Below, piece by piece: positions 15,997 to 25,022 of a DNA stretch of 39,142 nt. A program made the position numbers and the translations under genes. Origin of the DNA: Gammaproteobacteria bacterium (GTDB taxonomy: Bacteria > Pseudomonadota > Gammaproteobacteria > Arenicellales > Poriferihabitantaceae); the NCBI GenBank assembly GCA_024644945.1, contig JAHEGU010000006.1, positions 1 to 39,142 on the forward strand, written 5' to 3'. Under the pieces are notes generated by a model. The model was not told where the DNA came from and made no database searches. It worked only from the letters and a program-made list of their open reading frames with translations. Each line of letters begins with the position of its first letter. Within the stretch, counting starts at the first letter, position 1.

Positions 15997-16339
15997 GCAT
16001 TGCGTCCAGATATTCCGTTATTCGCACCAGACCCTGCACCGATTGAATCTGTTCTCTCGGCACACCGCCGGTATGGTGGTTTGGGGTTGAAAACCAATGC
16101 TTTATCGACCTCGCATCCTGACCCATCAATACCGCCAGCGCCCGATAGCATCGCACCAGTAGTAGCGCCAACTCTCCTGGCTTACTATCAGGGTCAATAC
16201 CGCGTGCAATACTGCTGCGGTCTCGACCGAGAATTTTGCCGAGCTCACTCTGAGTCAAACCAAATGCCTTGGCCGCGCGCCCTACTGCTTTGCTCAGTAC
16301 TTCGGCTTTATCTGGAATTAGGACTTCAGCAGGTTGCAT
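15983..16339 (-). CDS. Xre/MbcA/ParS-type antitoxin
   Basis: The 118-residue cytoplasmic protein has an N-terminal helix-turn-helix (about residues 18-52, including AKAFGLTQSELGKILGRDRSS) and a C-terminal helical toxin-binding domain (DUF2384 type; residues about 55-118, with ELALLLVRCYRALAVLMG and HHTGGVPREQIQSVQGLVRITEYLD). It should neutralise the RES toxin encoded next and repress its own promoter. An 8-base palindrome ATGTACAT lies 6-13 bases ahead of the start and is a candidate operator. No Shine-Dalgarno sequence is visible before the ATG. Confidence 0.88.
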   Translation of the reverse strand: MQPAEVLIPDKAEVLSKAVGRAAKAFGLTQSELGKILGRDRSSIARGIDPDSKPGELALLLVRCYRALAVLMGQDARSIKHWFSTPNHHTGGVPREQIQSVQGLVRITEYLDAMRAKL

Positions 16340-16344
16340 AGGTA

Positions 16345-16352
16345 ATGTACAT
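16345..16352. promoter_or_regulatory. Candidate operator of the toxin-antitoxin pair
   Basis: The perfect 8-base palindrome ATGTACAT lies just before the antitoxin start codon, inside AT-rich DNA that should contain the promoter. Its position fits autorepression by the Xre protein. The short length means chance is possible. Confidence 0.3.
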
Positions 16353-16423
16353 AATGCGGCAAATAAGTCATTTTATATAGAAATGAAGTATTTATCCATA
16401 TATAAACTAGAACTGGAACCCCA

Positions 16424-18139
16424 CTACATACAGATGAATATGACTCTTTTTGAAGAAGGTTTTTTCACCGGGAAACAGAATTCGGTCGCGCTAAGTTTAA
16501 CCACCACGCCGTCCGTACCGGATGTACCCGGAAAAGGTGCGTCTGTCCTGACACCCATGGCATAAAGCTCACCAGCACTGTCCGTGGCAAAGCTGTAAAC
16601 GAAAAAATCAACATCGAGATCAATAGATTCAATAGCACCAGTTCCAGTATCACCGACGAACAGGCGCTTAAGAAAATCGGCAAATACGTACTTTCCAGCT
16701 AAACCAGGAAGCTTCCTACCACGATATACTCTCCCTCCGATCACGGAAATACCCTCTCCATGGTCATACTCAAACACCGGATCCTTAAAATCGATTGGTG
16801 GAAGGCCTTGAGGCGGTTCAACACTCACATAGCCTGGCAAAGCATCATTGTGAAGAAAGTAAAAAGACCCTTCTTTATAATTCCATCCATAGTGCTCCCC
16901 ACTTTCTACAATGTCGATTTCCTCGACATGATTCTGGCCAACATCCGCCACGTACAAGTCCGCGCCATCGAATGACATTCGCCAAGGGTTTCGAAATCCA
17001 TAAGCATAAATCTCGTCTAGGATTTGAGCGTCACCGACAAACGGATTGTCGCCGGGAATCCCGTATTTAGGATTACTCATTGTGCCGCCAAGCGGATTAA
17101 TCCTGAGAATCGTGCCAAAGGGATTTGAAGGGTCACTGCCATTACCCGAGACCCCATGACCGAGACCCTGGTCATCCGCTGAGCCACCGTCGCCAATAGC
17201 TATCAAAAGCATTGAATTCTGATCAAACAAAAGATCGCCACCATTGTGATTGAACTGCGGCTGATCAAGACGGAGAATCTCCCGCTCACCACTGATAATA
17301 GCTAATCCCGTTGTTTGCAGCGGATTGCCAATAATCAATTCAGTGATTACGCTTTGATGATCAGCAGCCTCATTAGCGGCGAGAGTAGTGAAATCCGCCG
17401 CACCCGATACTGGTTCCGATGTATAAAGGTACAGTAGCCCGTTGTTTGCGTAATCCGGGTGAAACGCGAAGCCAAGCAAGCCGCGCTCATCGTAGCTGCC
17501 CGGCCCAAAGAATCCGAGATCAACGAGTCTTGCGCTCACATCGATGAAGACTTCTTTGTCGCCGTTATCCAGATGCAAGCGCCAAATCACCCCGGTTTGG
17601 TCGATGATAAAAAGCTGATCCGCAAGTTCTGCAACTGGCGCTGCCGCACCACCCACCGGCGCGGTAAACCCAGTACCCGCATCAACCAGTTCAATGGGAT
17701 AGCGTTGATTCTGAATTGGATCCGGAATCGGGTCTATCGCCGCTGGCGGTTGCTGATTCGGAACCACTGTGACATTGCCATTACTGACAAAATATATATT
17801 GTTCACTGGACCCGACTCCCAACCAGGTTGATCGCCAGCATTGATCTCTTCTATGTTGGTGCGTCCGGCGCTATCTCCATCGGAATTTAGCGATTCAACT
17901 GTATTGAAAGCAGCAATCTGATCATTACCATTTATCAGATATTCGAAGCGTATCGCGAATCCATAGCTATTCCAGGGCTGATCGCCCTCTATAGATTGAT
18001 GGCACAGCTGACAATTTATATTGTCGGAGCTTGAACCCGGATAGGTGTTGCGCCAGTCGGAAAGGAAACCAGGAAAGCCGTGTGCGGCAGTTGCCCACAC
18101 GGAAATCATCAGCCCCCAGCAGATGAAGTATGTTTTCAA
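16424..18139 (-). CDS. PQQ-type sugar dehydrogenase with N-terminal haem c motif
   Basis: The 571-residue exported protein starts with a Sec signal peptide (about residues 1-20). INCQLCHQS follows at residues 42-50, giving a CxxCH haem c site at Cys43-Cys46-His47. From about residue 150 to 555 a glucose/sorbosone dehydrogenase beta-propeller can be recognised (RGLLGFAFHPDYANNG, FNHNGGDLLF, IAIGDGG, YGFRNPWRMSF, VADVGQNHVEEI). The family oxidises sugars or related alcohols with PQQ. The haem suggests the electron is passed on directly to the respiratory chain. A dimer of small cytochromes c is encoded divergently 256 bases away. Whether PQQ is made by the organism is not visible here. Confidence 0.85.
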   Translation of the reverse strand: MKTYFICWGLMISVWATAAHGFPGFLSDWRNTYPGSSSDNINCQLCHQSIEGDQPWNSYGFAIRFEYLINGNDQIAAFNTVESLNSDGDSAGRTNIEEINAGDQPGWESGPVNNIYFVSNGNVTVVPNQQPPAAIDPIPDPIQNQRYPIELVDAGTGFTAPVGGAAAPVAELADQLFIIDQTGVIWRLHLDNGDKEVFIDVSARLVDLGFFGPGSYDERGLLGFAFHPDYANNGLLYLYTSEPVSGAADFTTLAANEAADHQSVITELIIGNPLQTTGLAIISGEREILRLDQPQFNHNGGDLLFDQNSMLLIAIGDGGSADDQGLGHGVSGNGSDPSNPFGTILRINPLGGTMSNPKYGIPGDNPFVGDAQILDEIYAYGFRNPWRMSFDGADLYVADVGQNHVEEIDIVESGEHYGWNYKEGSFYFLHNDALPGYVSVEPPQGLPPIDFKDPVFEYDHGEGISVIGGRVYRGRKLPGLAGKYVFADFLKRLFVGDTGTGAIESIDLDVDFFVYSFATDSAGELYAMGVRTDAPFPGTSGTDGVVVKLSATEFCFPVKKPSSKRVIFICM

Positions 18140-18395
18140 TTTAAACGAACCTTTTTTATATATATTAACCTTTTATGTAAGCGCTTTACAGTAGCCGTAA
18201 ACATTTTTTGCATATTCCCTTGTCGCGCCATTAGTCGAAATACCTCTATTTGAAGCCAATATTTTCAATTATTGTGCGTGTCAGGACTATGACCGAAGCG
18301 GGATTGCGCAGTAGAATACGCCGGTTGCCGCTAAGCGGCGGGGAACTGCCCTTTAAGGTTCCTGTACAGCTTCTTATCCATATTATGAGTAAATC
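18140..18395. other. Divergent intergenic region, sugar dehydrogenase / cytochrome c
   Basis: The region must carry promoters for both directions. It contains a small hairpin GCCGC-TAA-GCGGC (18327-18339) and, next to it, GGAAC...GTTCC (18342-18362), which would fold in the cytochrome leader RNA. No promoter pair is convincing. Confidence 0.35.
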
Positions 18396-18719
18396 ATGAA
18401 AATCGTTGTTCGAACCATATTGATGGCCTTCGCGCTTGCGCTCGGTGCACAGTCAGCGTGGGCCGAGGGCAATGCCGAATCCGGTCGACAGAAAGCTGAA
18501 ACCTGCCTTGGCTGCCATGCATCGCCGAATATTGAAAACGTCTACCCGATGTATCGGGTGCCCAAAGTCGCGGGGCAGCACGCCGAATATCTAGCTGCGG
18601 CACTCAAGGCCTACCGTGATGGTCAGCGCCCCCATAAAACCATGCAAGCTAATGCGGCAGGCCTATCCGATCAGGATATTGAGGACATTGCGGCATATTT
18701 CAGCAATGCGTTGAACTAA
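18396..18719 (+). CDS. Class I cytochrome c, monohaem (c4/c553 type)
   Basis: The 107-residue periplasmic protein has a Sec signal ending in AWA (about residue 23), then haem site CLGCH and a C-terminal sixth-ligand candidate Met in HKTMQANAAGLSDQDI. The segment VAGQHAEYLAAALKAYRDGQRPH and DIAAYFS are typical of cytochrome c4-type domains. It is an electron carrier. The second cytochrome gene starts 10 bases after this stop and is similar, so the pair resembles the two halves of a dihaem cytochrome c4 encoded as separate proteins. The likely partner is a terminal oxidase or the dehydrogenase encoded divergently. Confidence 0.9.
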   Translation: MKIVVRTILMAFALALGAQSAWAEGNAESGRQKAETCLGCHASPNIENVYPMYRVPKVAGQHAEYLAAALKAYRDGQRPHKTMQANAAGLSDQDIEDIAAYFSNALN

Positions 18720-18729
18720 GGTAGGGAGC

Positions 18730-19062
18730 ATGAAAAAGACTTTTTTTGTTTTATTGGCAATGAGCTTAGCGACTCCGGTCCTCGCGGGAGATCCCGCTGC
18801 AGGTCAAGAAAAATCAACCGTATGCGCAGCCTGCCATGGTCCGGATGGAAACAGCCCCGTGGCTATGAATCCTCGCATTGCGGGGCAGTATGCCGATTAT
18901 CTGGTTCAAGCACTGACTGAATACCGATCCGGAGCGCGTCAGAATGCGGTGATGGCCGGTATGGCGGCAGCTCTGAGTGACGAGGATATTGCAGATCTGG
19001 CGGCATGGTACTCCTCCCAGCCTGGGCTGGACATTCTGCCTGACGGTCCTGCTGCCGAATAG
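18730..19062 (+). CDS. Class I cytochrome c, monohaem (c4/c553 type), second
   Basis: The 110-residue periplasmic protein has a signal peptide ending in VLA (about residue 19), haem site CAACHG, and the Met candidate in NAVMAGMAAALSDEDI. IAGQYADYLVQALTEYRSGAR and DLAAWYSSQPGL match the cytochrome c4 domain closely. The start follows GGGAG at short spacing and the gene is in an operon with the previous one. The two proteins are similar but clearly different, so both are probably functional. A small C-terminal extension (ILPDGPAAE) is acidic. Confidence 0.92.
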   Translation: MKKTFFVLLAMSLATPVLAGDPAAGQEKSTVCAACHGPDGNSPVAMNPRIAGQYADYLVQALTEYRSGARQNAVMAGMAAALSDEDIADLAAWYSSQPGLDILPDGPAAE

Positions 19063-19263
19063 GTTTCATCAGTCGTGAGATCACGATCAACCGGCTGACT
19101 TCGATATCATATTGCGCTGCACCGGTATAAATATCGTTTCAGTTTTTCCATTGTTCATCACCCAGTCATTAATATTGCGTGATAGCATTTCGGCAACCTC
19201 TCTTTAGAGGCTGAGTGCAATCAAACCCACATTAATACCTATATACAAGGGAGAAAAATCCAA

Positions 19264-20115
19264 ATGGTGGATACAGTAAAAATTCTTGGTGCGTTGCTGG
19301 GCGGAGGCAATATGTCTTCCGGATCAGGCGCAAACATTCTTAAATCAGTTCTGGGTGCAGCAACCCAGGGCGGTCAGCAAAGTGATGGGGGGGGACTCGG
19401 AGACCTCCTGGGCAGTGTGCTGAAGGGCGCCCAGGGCGGCGGCCAATCCGGTGGTGGTCTCGGTGATGTGCTTGGCAGCGTGCTGGGCAGTGGTCAATCC
19501 GGCGGCGGCCTCGGTGATGTCCTTGGCAGCGTGCTGGGCGGAGGCAGTCAGTCAGCCCAGCAAGGTGGCGGCGGTCTTGGTGATCTGCTTGGTGGAGTGC
19601 TCGGTGGAAAACCGCAGGGTCCGTCAGGAAATTCAGGTGCCGACCTATCAGACCTTATTGGGGCTGCATTAAATCAGTTCGGCCATGCTGAACAAGCTGC
19701 CCAACGCGGCGAGCCCGAGCCAAATTTTGAACAGTTCAATCAGGGCATGGCTCACAGCGAAGCATGTGATCAAGCGACAATAATGGTTAGAGCCATGATC
19801 AATGCTGCCAAATCCGATGGCCGTCTCGATAAGGAAGAGCAGCAGAAAATCATGGGAAAGCTCGGAAGTGTGACCCAAGATGAGATCGATTTTGTTAACA
19901 ACGAACTGTCCCAACCGCTGGATGTGCAGGATTTTGCACGCAGCGTGCCGCGCGGCCTGGAAAACCAGGTCTACACAATGTCCCTGATGGCAATCGACCT
20001 CGACAGCAAGGGCGAGGCGAAGTACCTGCATGAGCTCGGCCAGTCCATGGGGATCGAGCCACAGACCTCCAATCAGATTCATCAACAGCTTGGCGCGCCA
20101 GTTCTGTATTCCTGA
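19264..20115 (+). CDS. DUF533 protein (YebE-like) with glycine-rich repeats
   Basis: The 283-residue protein has two parts. Residues about 42-113 hold four near-copies of GGGLGDVLGSVLG (starts near residues 42, 63, 80 and 102) separated by Gly/Gln/Ser linkers. Residues about 155-283 form the TerB-like DUF533 domain (CDQATIMVRAMINAAKSDGRLDKEEQQKIMGKLG, QVYTMSLMAIDLDSKGEAKYLHELGQSMGI). YebE-like proteins are membrane-associated with unknown function. Here no proper membrane helix is seen; the repeats may instead give weak amphipathic segments that associate. A ribosome-binding site (GGGAGA) precedes the ATG by about nine bases. It stands alone, between the cytochromes and nuo. Confidence 0.85.
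   Translation: MVDTVKILGALLGGGNMSSGSGANILKSVLGAATQGGQQSDGGGLGDLLGSVLKGAQGGGQSGGGLGDVLGSVLGSGQSGGGLGDVLGSVLGGGSQSAQQGGGGLGDLLGGVLGGKPQGPSGNSGADLSDLIGAALNQFGHAEQAAQRGEPEPNFEQFNQGMAHSEACDQATIMVRAMINAAKSDGRLDKEEQQKIMGKLGSVTQDEIDFVNNELSQPLDVQDFARSVPRGLENQVYTMSLMAIDLDSKGEAKYLHELGQSMGIEPQTSNQIHQQLGAPVLYS
19387..19602 (+). repeat. In-frame tandem repeats in the DUF533 gene
   Basis: Four copies of a 12-residue unit (GGGLGDVLGSVL and close variants) lie about 17-22 residues apart. Copies two and three are nearly identical at DNA level over a 51-base period, which suggests recent copy-number change by slippage or recombination. Confidence 0.85.
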
Positions 20116-20126
20116 GTGTAATTAAT

Positions 20127-20154
20127 CAGGCCCGGTGCAGCTACACTGGGCCTG
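20127..20154 (+). terminator. Hairpin after the DUF533 gene
   Basis: CAGGCCCGGTG pairs with CACTGGGCCTG over eleven positions (one G-T) around a six-base loop, 11 bases after the stop. The stem is strong but no T-run follows, so termination would be imperfect or the hairpin may protect the mRNA end. Confidence 0.5.
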
Positions 20155-20234
20155 ACTCCATTCCAATATTGCTCGGATCCAGATCGAGATTCGACCCGCG
20201 TTATATGCCCTAACACTAATGTCAGGCAATATAG

Positions 20235-20255
20235 TTCCGGGTTTTTACTCCGGAA
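20235..20255. repeat. Inverted repeat in the nuo promoter region
   Basis: TTCCGG and CCGGAA are separated by nine bases; the overlapping GGGTTT / AAACCC form an alternative pairing. The site sits just before the candidate nuo promoter and could bind a regulator or form a small hairpin. Confidence 0.35.
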
Positions 20256-20260
20256 ACCCT

Positions 20261-20287
20261 TTGTTCATCTATTCCTTTTGGTATAAT
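20261..20287 (+). promoter_or_regulatory. Candidate nuo operon promoter
   Basis: TTGTTC (20261-20266) and TATAAT (20282-20287) are 15 bases apart, a little short of optimal. The -10 is perfect. Transcription would begin near 20294, leaving about 73 bases of leader before nuoA. Confidence 0.4.
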
Positions 20288-20366
20288 CGCTGGCCCGCGT
20301 TGGGAGGCCAGCAGTCAATGCATTTTTCCCTTCCGGATATTCTTAAATCTAGCCGAGGAACCAGCA

Positions 20367-20723
20367 TTGCTTGCCAACTACCTGCCGATCCTGTTGTTTA
20401 TTATGGTTGGACTCGGCGTGGGCGCAATTGCTATCAGCGCCGGTAAAATTCTTGGACCGGATAAACCTAACGAAGCCAAGCTATCTCCTTACGAATGCGG
20501 ATTCGAAGCATTCGAGGACTCACGAATGAAGTTTGACGTTCGCTACTACCTGGTAGCGATCCTCTTTATTATTTTTGATCTTGAAATTGCATTTCTGTTT
20601 CCTTGGGCTGTTGTGCTCGACGAAATCGGAATATTTGGATTCTGGGCGATGATGCTGTTTCTGACCATTCTCGTAGTGGGATTTATCTATGAGTGGAAAA
20701 AAGGCGCCCTGGAATGGGAGTGA
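20367..20723 (+). CDS. nuoA: NADH-quinone oxidoreductase subunit A
   Basis: The 118-residue subunit has three membrane helices and belongs to the membrane arm of complex I, next to the quinone site. Diagnostic segments are [24 protein letters not shown] and [16 protein letters not shown], containing the conserved Cys of the loop that moves during turnover. The start codon appears to be TTG: GAGG lies 7 bases upstream of it (CGAGGAACCAGCATTG), and no in-frame ATG exists nearby. The upstream ATG at 20318 is in another frame. It opens a fourteen-gene operon whose order is the standard A to N. Confidence 0.95.
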   Translation: MLANYLPILLFIMVGLGVGAIAISAGKILGPDKPNEAKLSPYECGFEAFEDSRMKFDVRYYLVAILFIIFDLEIAFLFPWAVVLDEIGIFGFWAMMLFLTILVVGFIYEWKKGALEWE

Positions 20724-20787
20724 TCTTTTTCTAAACTCTGTCTCGGCCGTCGGTACGAACCGGATACAAACGCGCGGGAGTTAATAC

Positions 20788-21312
20788 ATGGCCCAAGAGG
20801 GTACAATCGAACAGGGCTTTGCCACGGCTAAGCTCGATGATCTGGTCAACTGGGCTCGCACCGGTTCAATGTGGCCAATGACTTTTGGTCTCGCCTGCTG
20901 CGCCGTCGAAATGATGCAGGCAGGCGCAGCACGTTACGACCTTGACCGTTTCGGAATGCTGTTTCGGCCAAGTCCTCGACAATCGGACGTTATGATTGTA
21001 GCCGGCACGCTCACCAACAAAATGGCCCCAGCCTTGCGAAAGGTATACGACCAGATGGCAGAGCCGAAGTGGGTGATCTCCATGGGCTCGTGCGCCAATG
21101 GCGGCGGTTACTATCATTATTCATATTCCGTAGTGCGCGGTTGCGATCGCATCGTGCCGGTAGATGTCTACGTTCCGGGCTGCCCGCCAACCGCTGAGGC
21201 ATTGATCTACGGAGTGCTGCAACTGCAGAAAAAGATCAAGAACACCAGCCCGATCTCAAGAAGACGGGAATTAGAGGACGCCAAGAGACACCTCGAAGGT
21301 CAGCCCACATAA
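20788..21312 (+). CDS. nuoB: NADH-quinone oxidoreductase subunit B
   Basis: The 174-residue peripheral-arm subunit carries the terminal cluster N2, which hands electrons to quinone. Its four cysteine ligands are visible: the adjacent pair in [11 protein letters not shown], the third in [14 protein letters not shown] and the fourth in [15 protein letters not shown]. The start [11 protein letters not shown] follows GGGAG at good spacing. The gap from nuoA is 64 bases and nuoC follows after only four. Confidence 0.97.
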   Translation: MAQEGTIEQGFATAKLDDLVNWARTGSMWPMTFGLACCAVEMMQAGAARYDLDRFGMLFRPSPRQSDVMIVAGTLTNKMAPALRKVYDQMAEPKWVISMGSCANGGGYYHYSYSVVRGCDRIVPVDVYVPGCPPTAEALIYGVLQLQKKIKNTSPISRRRELEDAKRHLEGQPT

Positions 21313-21316
21313 TCCG

Positions 21317-21958
21317 ATGATTCATCACAATATGAATCAACTGGTCCTCACCCTAGACCCGATGCTGGGTAACACCTTGTTGTCTCACCAGATCAATCTG
21401 GGTGAATTGACCCTTGAAATTGATGCAAGGCACATTCGCGGCGCCTGCGAGACGCTGCGCGATCAAGCTGGATTCGATCAGCTCACCGATCTGTGTGGAG
21501 TGGATTACTCGGGGTACGGCGCTGAAGACGGAGACCCTTGGAATGGCGAACGTTTTGCTGTGGTGTACCACCTGATCTCCTACCATCACAATCTGCGCAT
21601 TCGATTGCGCGCCCAGCTGCCCGAATCCGATCCGTCAATTGACTCAGTCATTGAGGTATGGCCGGCGGCGGATTGGTTTGAACGAGAGACGTTTGATCTC
21701 TATGGCATCATCTTTCACGGCCATCCGGATCTGCGCCGCCTGCTCACTGACTATGGCTTTATAGGCCATCCTTTTCGAAAGGACTTCCCGCTGTCCGGAC
21801 AGGTGGAGATGCGTTACGACGAAGAGCAAGGGCGGGTCGTTTACCAACCGGTCACGATCGAGCCGCGTATTCTGGTACCGCGCACCATTCGAAAAGATGT
21901 ATTTAAACGCAGCAATAATGAGCCCGGGCATTCAGCTGCAGCGGAGGACAACGCCTGA
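21317..21958 (+). CDS. nuoC: NADH-quinone oxidoreductase subunit C
   Basis: The 213-residue 30-kDa subunit of the peripheral arm is separate from NuoD here, unlike the fused NuoCD of enterics and Pseudomonas. Family motifs are [80 protein letters not shown]. Either the ATG at 21317 or the one at 21332 could be the start. The C-terminal tail beyond 'IEPRILVPR' is short. The stop overlaps nuoD by one base. Confidence 0.97.
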   Translation: MIHHNMNQLVLTLDPMLGNTLLSHQINLGELTLEIDARHIRGACETLRDQAGFDQLTDLCGVDYSGYGAEDGDPWNGERFAVVYHLISYHHNLRIRLRAQLPESDPSIDSVIEVWPAADWFERETFDLYGIIFHGHPDLRRLLTDYGFIGHPFRKDFPLSGQVEMRYDEEQGRVVYQPVTIEPRILVPRTIRKDVFKRSNNEPGHSAAAEDNA

Positions 21959-23211
21959 TGGCGGAGATTCGTAACTACACTATGAACTTCGGCCCGCAAC
22001 ATCCAGCGGCCCACGGAGTATTGCGCGTAATCATGGAAATGGATGGCGAAGTCATTGAGCGTTGCGATCCGCATATTGGTCTGCTGCATCGAGGAACAGA
22101 AAAGCTCGCCGAGTCGAAGCCTTTCAATCAGAGTATCGGCTACATGGACCGGCTCGATTACGTCTCTATGATGTGTAATGAGCATGCTTATGTAATGGCG
22201 ATCGAAAAAATGCTGGGAATCACCCCGCCGATCAGAGCCCAATACATCCGTGTCATGTTTGATGAAATCACTCGAATACTCAACCATTGCATGTGGTTGG
22301 GTGCTCACGGGCTCGATATCGGCGCGATGACAATATTCCTGTATTGTTTCCGGGAACGAGAGGATTTAATGGACTGCTACGAAGCAGTCAGCGGTGCGCG
22401 AATGCACGCCACCTACTATCGACCTGGCGGTGTTTATAGAGACTTACCGGAACAGATGCCGCAGTACGATAAAACAGAACGTTTTACAGACGAGGAGACA
22501 AAACAGCGCAATCAAGAGCGCTCTGGCTCTCTGCTTGATTTCATAGACGCATTCACTCAACGCTTCCCAGGCTATGTCGATGAATACGAAACCCTGCTTT
22601 CTGATAATCGCATCTGGAAACAACGCACCGTGGATATAGGCATCGTCACTCCAGAACGCGCGAAAGCTCTTGGATTTACCGGTCCTATGCTGCGCGGATC
22701 AGGAATTGAATGGGATCTTCGAAGAAAACAACCTTATGAAGTTTACGACCAGCTGGATTTTGATATCCCGGTCGGCACTAATGGCGACAGCTATGACCGC
22801 TATCTGGTGCGTGTGGAAGAGATGCGCCAGTCCAACCGGATTATTAAACAATGTGTGAGCTGGCTGCGTAGCAATCCAGGTTCCGTGATGATCGATGACC
22901 ATAAACTTGCACCCCCATCGCGCGAACACATGAAGGGGGACATGGAATCATTGATCCACCATTTCAAATTGTTTACTGAAGGGTACTGCGTTCCTGCGGG
23001 TGAAACCTATGCTGCAATCGAACATCCTAAAGGTGAATTTGGCATCTACCTGATTTCTGATGGGGCCAATAAACCATACAGAATCAAGATTCGGGCGCCG
23101 GGTTATGCACATCTTGCAGCGCTAAATGAAATGTCAAAAGGTCATATGTTGGCCGACATGGTGGCAATCATTGGTACTCAAGATATCGTATTTGGAGAGA
23201 TTGACCGCTAA
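21958..23211 (+). CDS. nuoD: NADH-quinone oxidoreductase subunit D
   Basis: The 417-residue 49-kDa subunit shapes the quinone-binding cavity with NuoB. The N-terminus [23 protein letters not shown] contains the HPAAHG loop with quinone-head His. [34 protein letters not shown] and the C-terminal [13 protein letters not shown] are classic. Complete in length, without gaps. It overlaps nuoC and nuoE by one base each (TGATG and TAATG), so translation should be coupled. Confidence 0.98.
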   Translation: MAEIRNYTMNFGPQHPAAHGVLRVIMEMDGEVIERCDPHIGLLHRGTEKLAESKPFNQSIGYMDRLDYVSMMCNEHAYVMAIEKMLGITPPIRAQYIRVMFDEITRILNHCMWLGAHGLDIGAMTIFLYCFREREDLMDCYEAVSGARMHATYYRPGGVYRDLPEQMPQYDKTERFTDEETKQRNQERSGSLLDFIDAFTQRFPGYVDEYETLLSDNRIWKQRTVDIGIVTPERAKALGFTGPMLRGSGIEWDLRRKQPYEVYDQLDFDIPVGTNGDSYDRYLVRVEEMRQSNRIIKQCVSWLRSNPGSVMIDDHKLAPPSREHMKGDMESLIHHFKLFTEGYCVPAGETYAAIEHPKGEFGIYLISDGANKPYRIKIRAPGYAHLAALNEMSKGHMLADMVAIIGTQDIVFGEIDR

Positions 23212-23678
23212 TGTTATCTCAGACATCACTCGACGAGATCGAACAGGAATGTGCCAAGTATCCATCCGATCGTCGGCAGTCAGCCATTCTTGCAGCATTG
23301 CGTATTGCCCAAGACGAACTGGGCTGGCTTAGTAACGAAACCATCGAATACATTGCTGAAGTAATTGGAGTGCCCCCGGTGAGGGCTTATGAGGTCGCCA
23401 CTTTCTACTCTATGTACCACCTGGAGCCAGTGGGTAAGAATGTGATCTACCTTTGCACTAATATTTCCTGCATGTTGCGTGGTTGCGACCAGATTCAGAA
23501 CCATATCGAAAACAAATTAAATATCAAGATGGGCGAAACCACAAAAGACGGCCGCTATACACTGCAGGAGGTTGAATGTCTTTGCGCCTGCGCCGGTGCT
23601 CCGATGATGCAGGTCAACAAGGATTATCACGAAAACCTGACACCTGATCGGATCGATAAGATCCTGGAGAAGTACTGA
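23211..23678 (+). CDS. nuoE: NADH-quinone oxidoreductase subunit E
   Basis: The 155-residue 24-kDa subunit holds the off-path 2Fe-2S cluster N1a. The thioredoxin-like domain shows ligands in [12 protein letters not shown] and [16 protein letters not shown], that is CxxxxC and CxxxC. The N-terminal helical part ([22 protein letters not shown]) is complete. It forms the NADH-oxidising module together with NuoF and the start of NuoG. Two bases separate it from nuoF. Confidence 0.97.
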   Translation: MLSQTSLDEIEQECAKYPSDRRQSAILAALRIAQDELGWLSNETIEYIAEVIGVPPVRAYEVATFYSMYHLEPVGKNVIYLCTNISCMLRGCDQIQNHIENKLNIKMGETTKDGRYTLQEVECLCACAGAPMMQVNKDYHENLTPDRIDKILEKY

Positions 23679-23680
23679 TC

Positions 23681-24991
23681 ATGTCGATGCTTGATTACAA
23701 TACCATGCGTGTAAGAGGTCAGGTGTGCTACCCCCCAGAGGGACTGGAAATGTCCTGGACACTTGAGAGCTATAAGAGTTGGGGAGGCTATGCTGCACTC
23801 GAACGCATTCTCAAAGAAAGCATCGAGCCCAGCCAAATCATTGACTGTCTCAAAACCAGCAATTTGCGCGGGCGTGGTGGCGCTGGCTTTCCGCCGGGAA
23901 TTAAGTGGAGTTTTATGCCGCGCAATGCACCGGGCCAAAAATACATTCTGTGCAATTCGGACGAAGGTGAACCGGGCACCTGCAAAGACCGCGACATCCT
24001 GCGCTACAACCCCCATGCATTAGTCGAAGGCATGGTCATCGCGGGTTATGTTATGGGTGCAACCATAGGTTACAACTTTATACGGGGTGAGTTCTGGGAG
24101 CCCTATCAGCAGATCGAGGCCGCAATTAAAGAAGCGAGAGCGGCAGGCATCCTGGGTAAGAATATCTTTGGCTCAGGCTTTGACTTTGAAATGCACAATG
24201 TTCTGGGCGCAGGGGCGTATATCTGCGGCGAGGAAACCGCTCTGATGGAGGCACTTGAAGGCAAGAAAGGCCAGCCAAGATTTAAGCCCCCATTTCCAGC
24301 AGCATTCGGACTCTATGGTAAACCAACGACGATCAATAATACCGAATCTCTTTCCTCTGTGCCGGCCATCCTGCGTGCTAATGGCGACTGGATGAACGGC
24401 GAGTGGTTCCGTGATATTGGAGTAGAAAATTCAGGTGGCACCAAGATATTTTCGGTTAGTGGCCATGTAGAGAACCCCGGCAATTTCGAAATCCCCATGG
24501 GAACGCCATTCAAGGATCTACTTGAGATGGCGGGTGGTGTCTGGAAAGGCCGCAAGCTCAAGGCGGTAATCCCGGGCGGATCATCGGTACCCGTTTTACC
24601 CGCAGAAATTATTCTGCAGACCAACATGGACTATGACTCACTTCGAAACGCCGGCTCTGCCGTAGGGGCAGGCTCCGTGATAGTAATGGATGAAACCACT
24701 GACATGGTGAAAGTGCTCGAGCGCTTATCTTATTTTTATTACGAAGAATCCTGCGGTCAATGTACGCCTTGCCGAGAAGGCACGGGCTGGTTGTACCGCA
24801 TAATCAAACGAATTAATGACGGCCACGGCACTATGGAGGATCTCGATACATTGCTTGATGTCGCCAACCGAATAGAGGGTCGCACGATTTGCGCACTGGG
24901 TGACGCCGCCGCATGGCCGGTACAAAGTTTCCTCAAACATTATCGCCACGAGTTCGAAACGAAGATTGAGAATGCTGCCAAGGCTGCATGA
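23681..24991 (+). CDS. nuoF: NADH-quinone oxidoreductase subunit F
   Basis: The 436-residue subunit oxidises NADH with FMN and passes electrons to cluster N3. The nucleotide-binding loop is [17 protein letters not shown], followed by the FMN site around [15 protein letters not shown]. The 4Fe-4S ligands lie in [15 protein letters not shown] and [12 protein letters not shown]. It follows nuoE by two bases, and 31 bases separate it from nuoG. Full family length with no anomaly. Confidence 0.98.
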   Translation: MSMLDYNTMRVRGQVCYPPEGLEMSWTLESYKSWGGYAALERILKESIEPSQIIDCLKTSNLRGRGGAGFPPGIKWSFMPRNAPGQKYILCNSDEGEPGTCKDRDILRYNPHALVEGMVIAGYVMGATIGYNFIRGEFWEPYQQIEAAIKEARAAGILGKNIFGSGFDFEMHNVLGAGAYICGEETALMEALEGKKGQPRFKPPFPAAFGLYGKPTTINNTESLSSVPAILRANGDWMNGEWFRDIGVENSGGTKIFSVSGHVENPGNFEIPMGTPFKDLLEMAGGVWKGRKLKAVIPGGSSVPVLPAEIILQTNMDYDSLRNAGSAVGAGSVIVMDETTDMVKVLERLSYFYYEESCGQCTPCREGTGWLYRIIKRINDGHGTMEDLDTLLDVANRIEGRTICALGDAAAWPVQSFLKHYRHEFETKIENAAKAA

Positions 24992-25022
24992 CAAAAACGC
25001 GCAGAGATTCTAATTCAAAACT

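Noticed and set aside
16269-16565. Open frame on the plus strand between the antitoxin and sugar dehydrogenase genes
   Set aside because: It overlaps both minus-strand genes and has no recognisable domain.
20116-20366. Possible tRNA upstream of nuoA, as seen in some proteobacteria
   Set aside because: No cloverleaf with a T-arm GTTCGA-type segment and CCA end could be fitted; only hairpins and a promoter candidate are present.
20219-20446. 75-residue frame upstream of and overlapping nuoA
   Set aside because: It includes the promoter region and ends inside nuoA in another frame; Nuo loci do not carry such a gene.
21841-22308. 155-residue open frame antisense to nuoC/nuoD
   Set aside because: It covers conserved complex I coding sequence on the other strand and has no ribosome-binding site.
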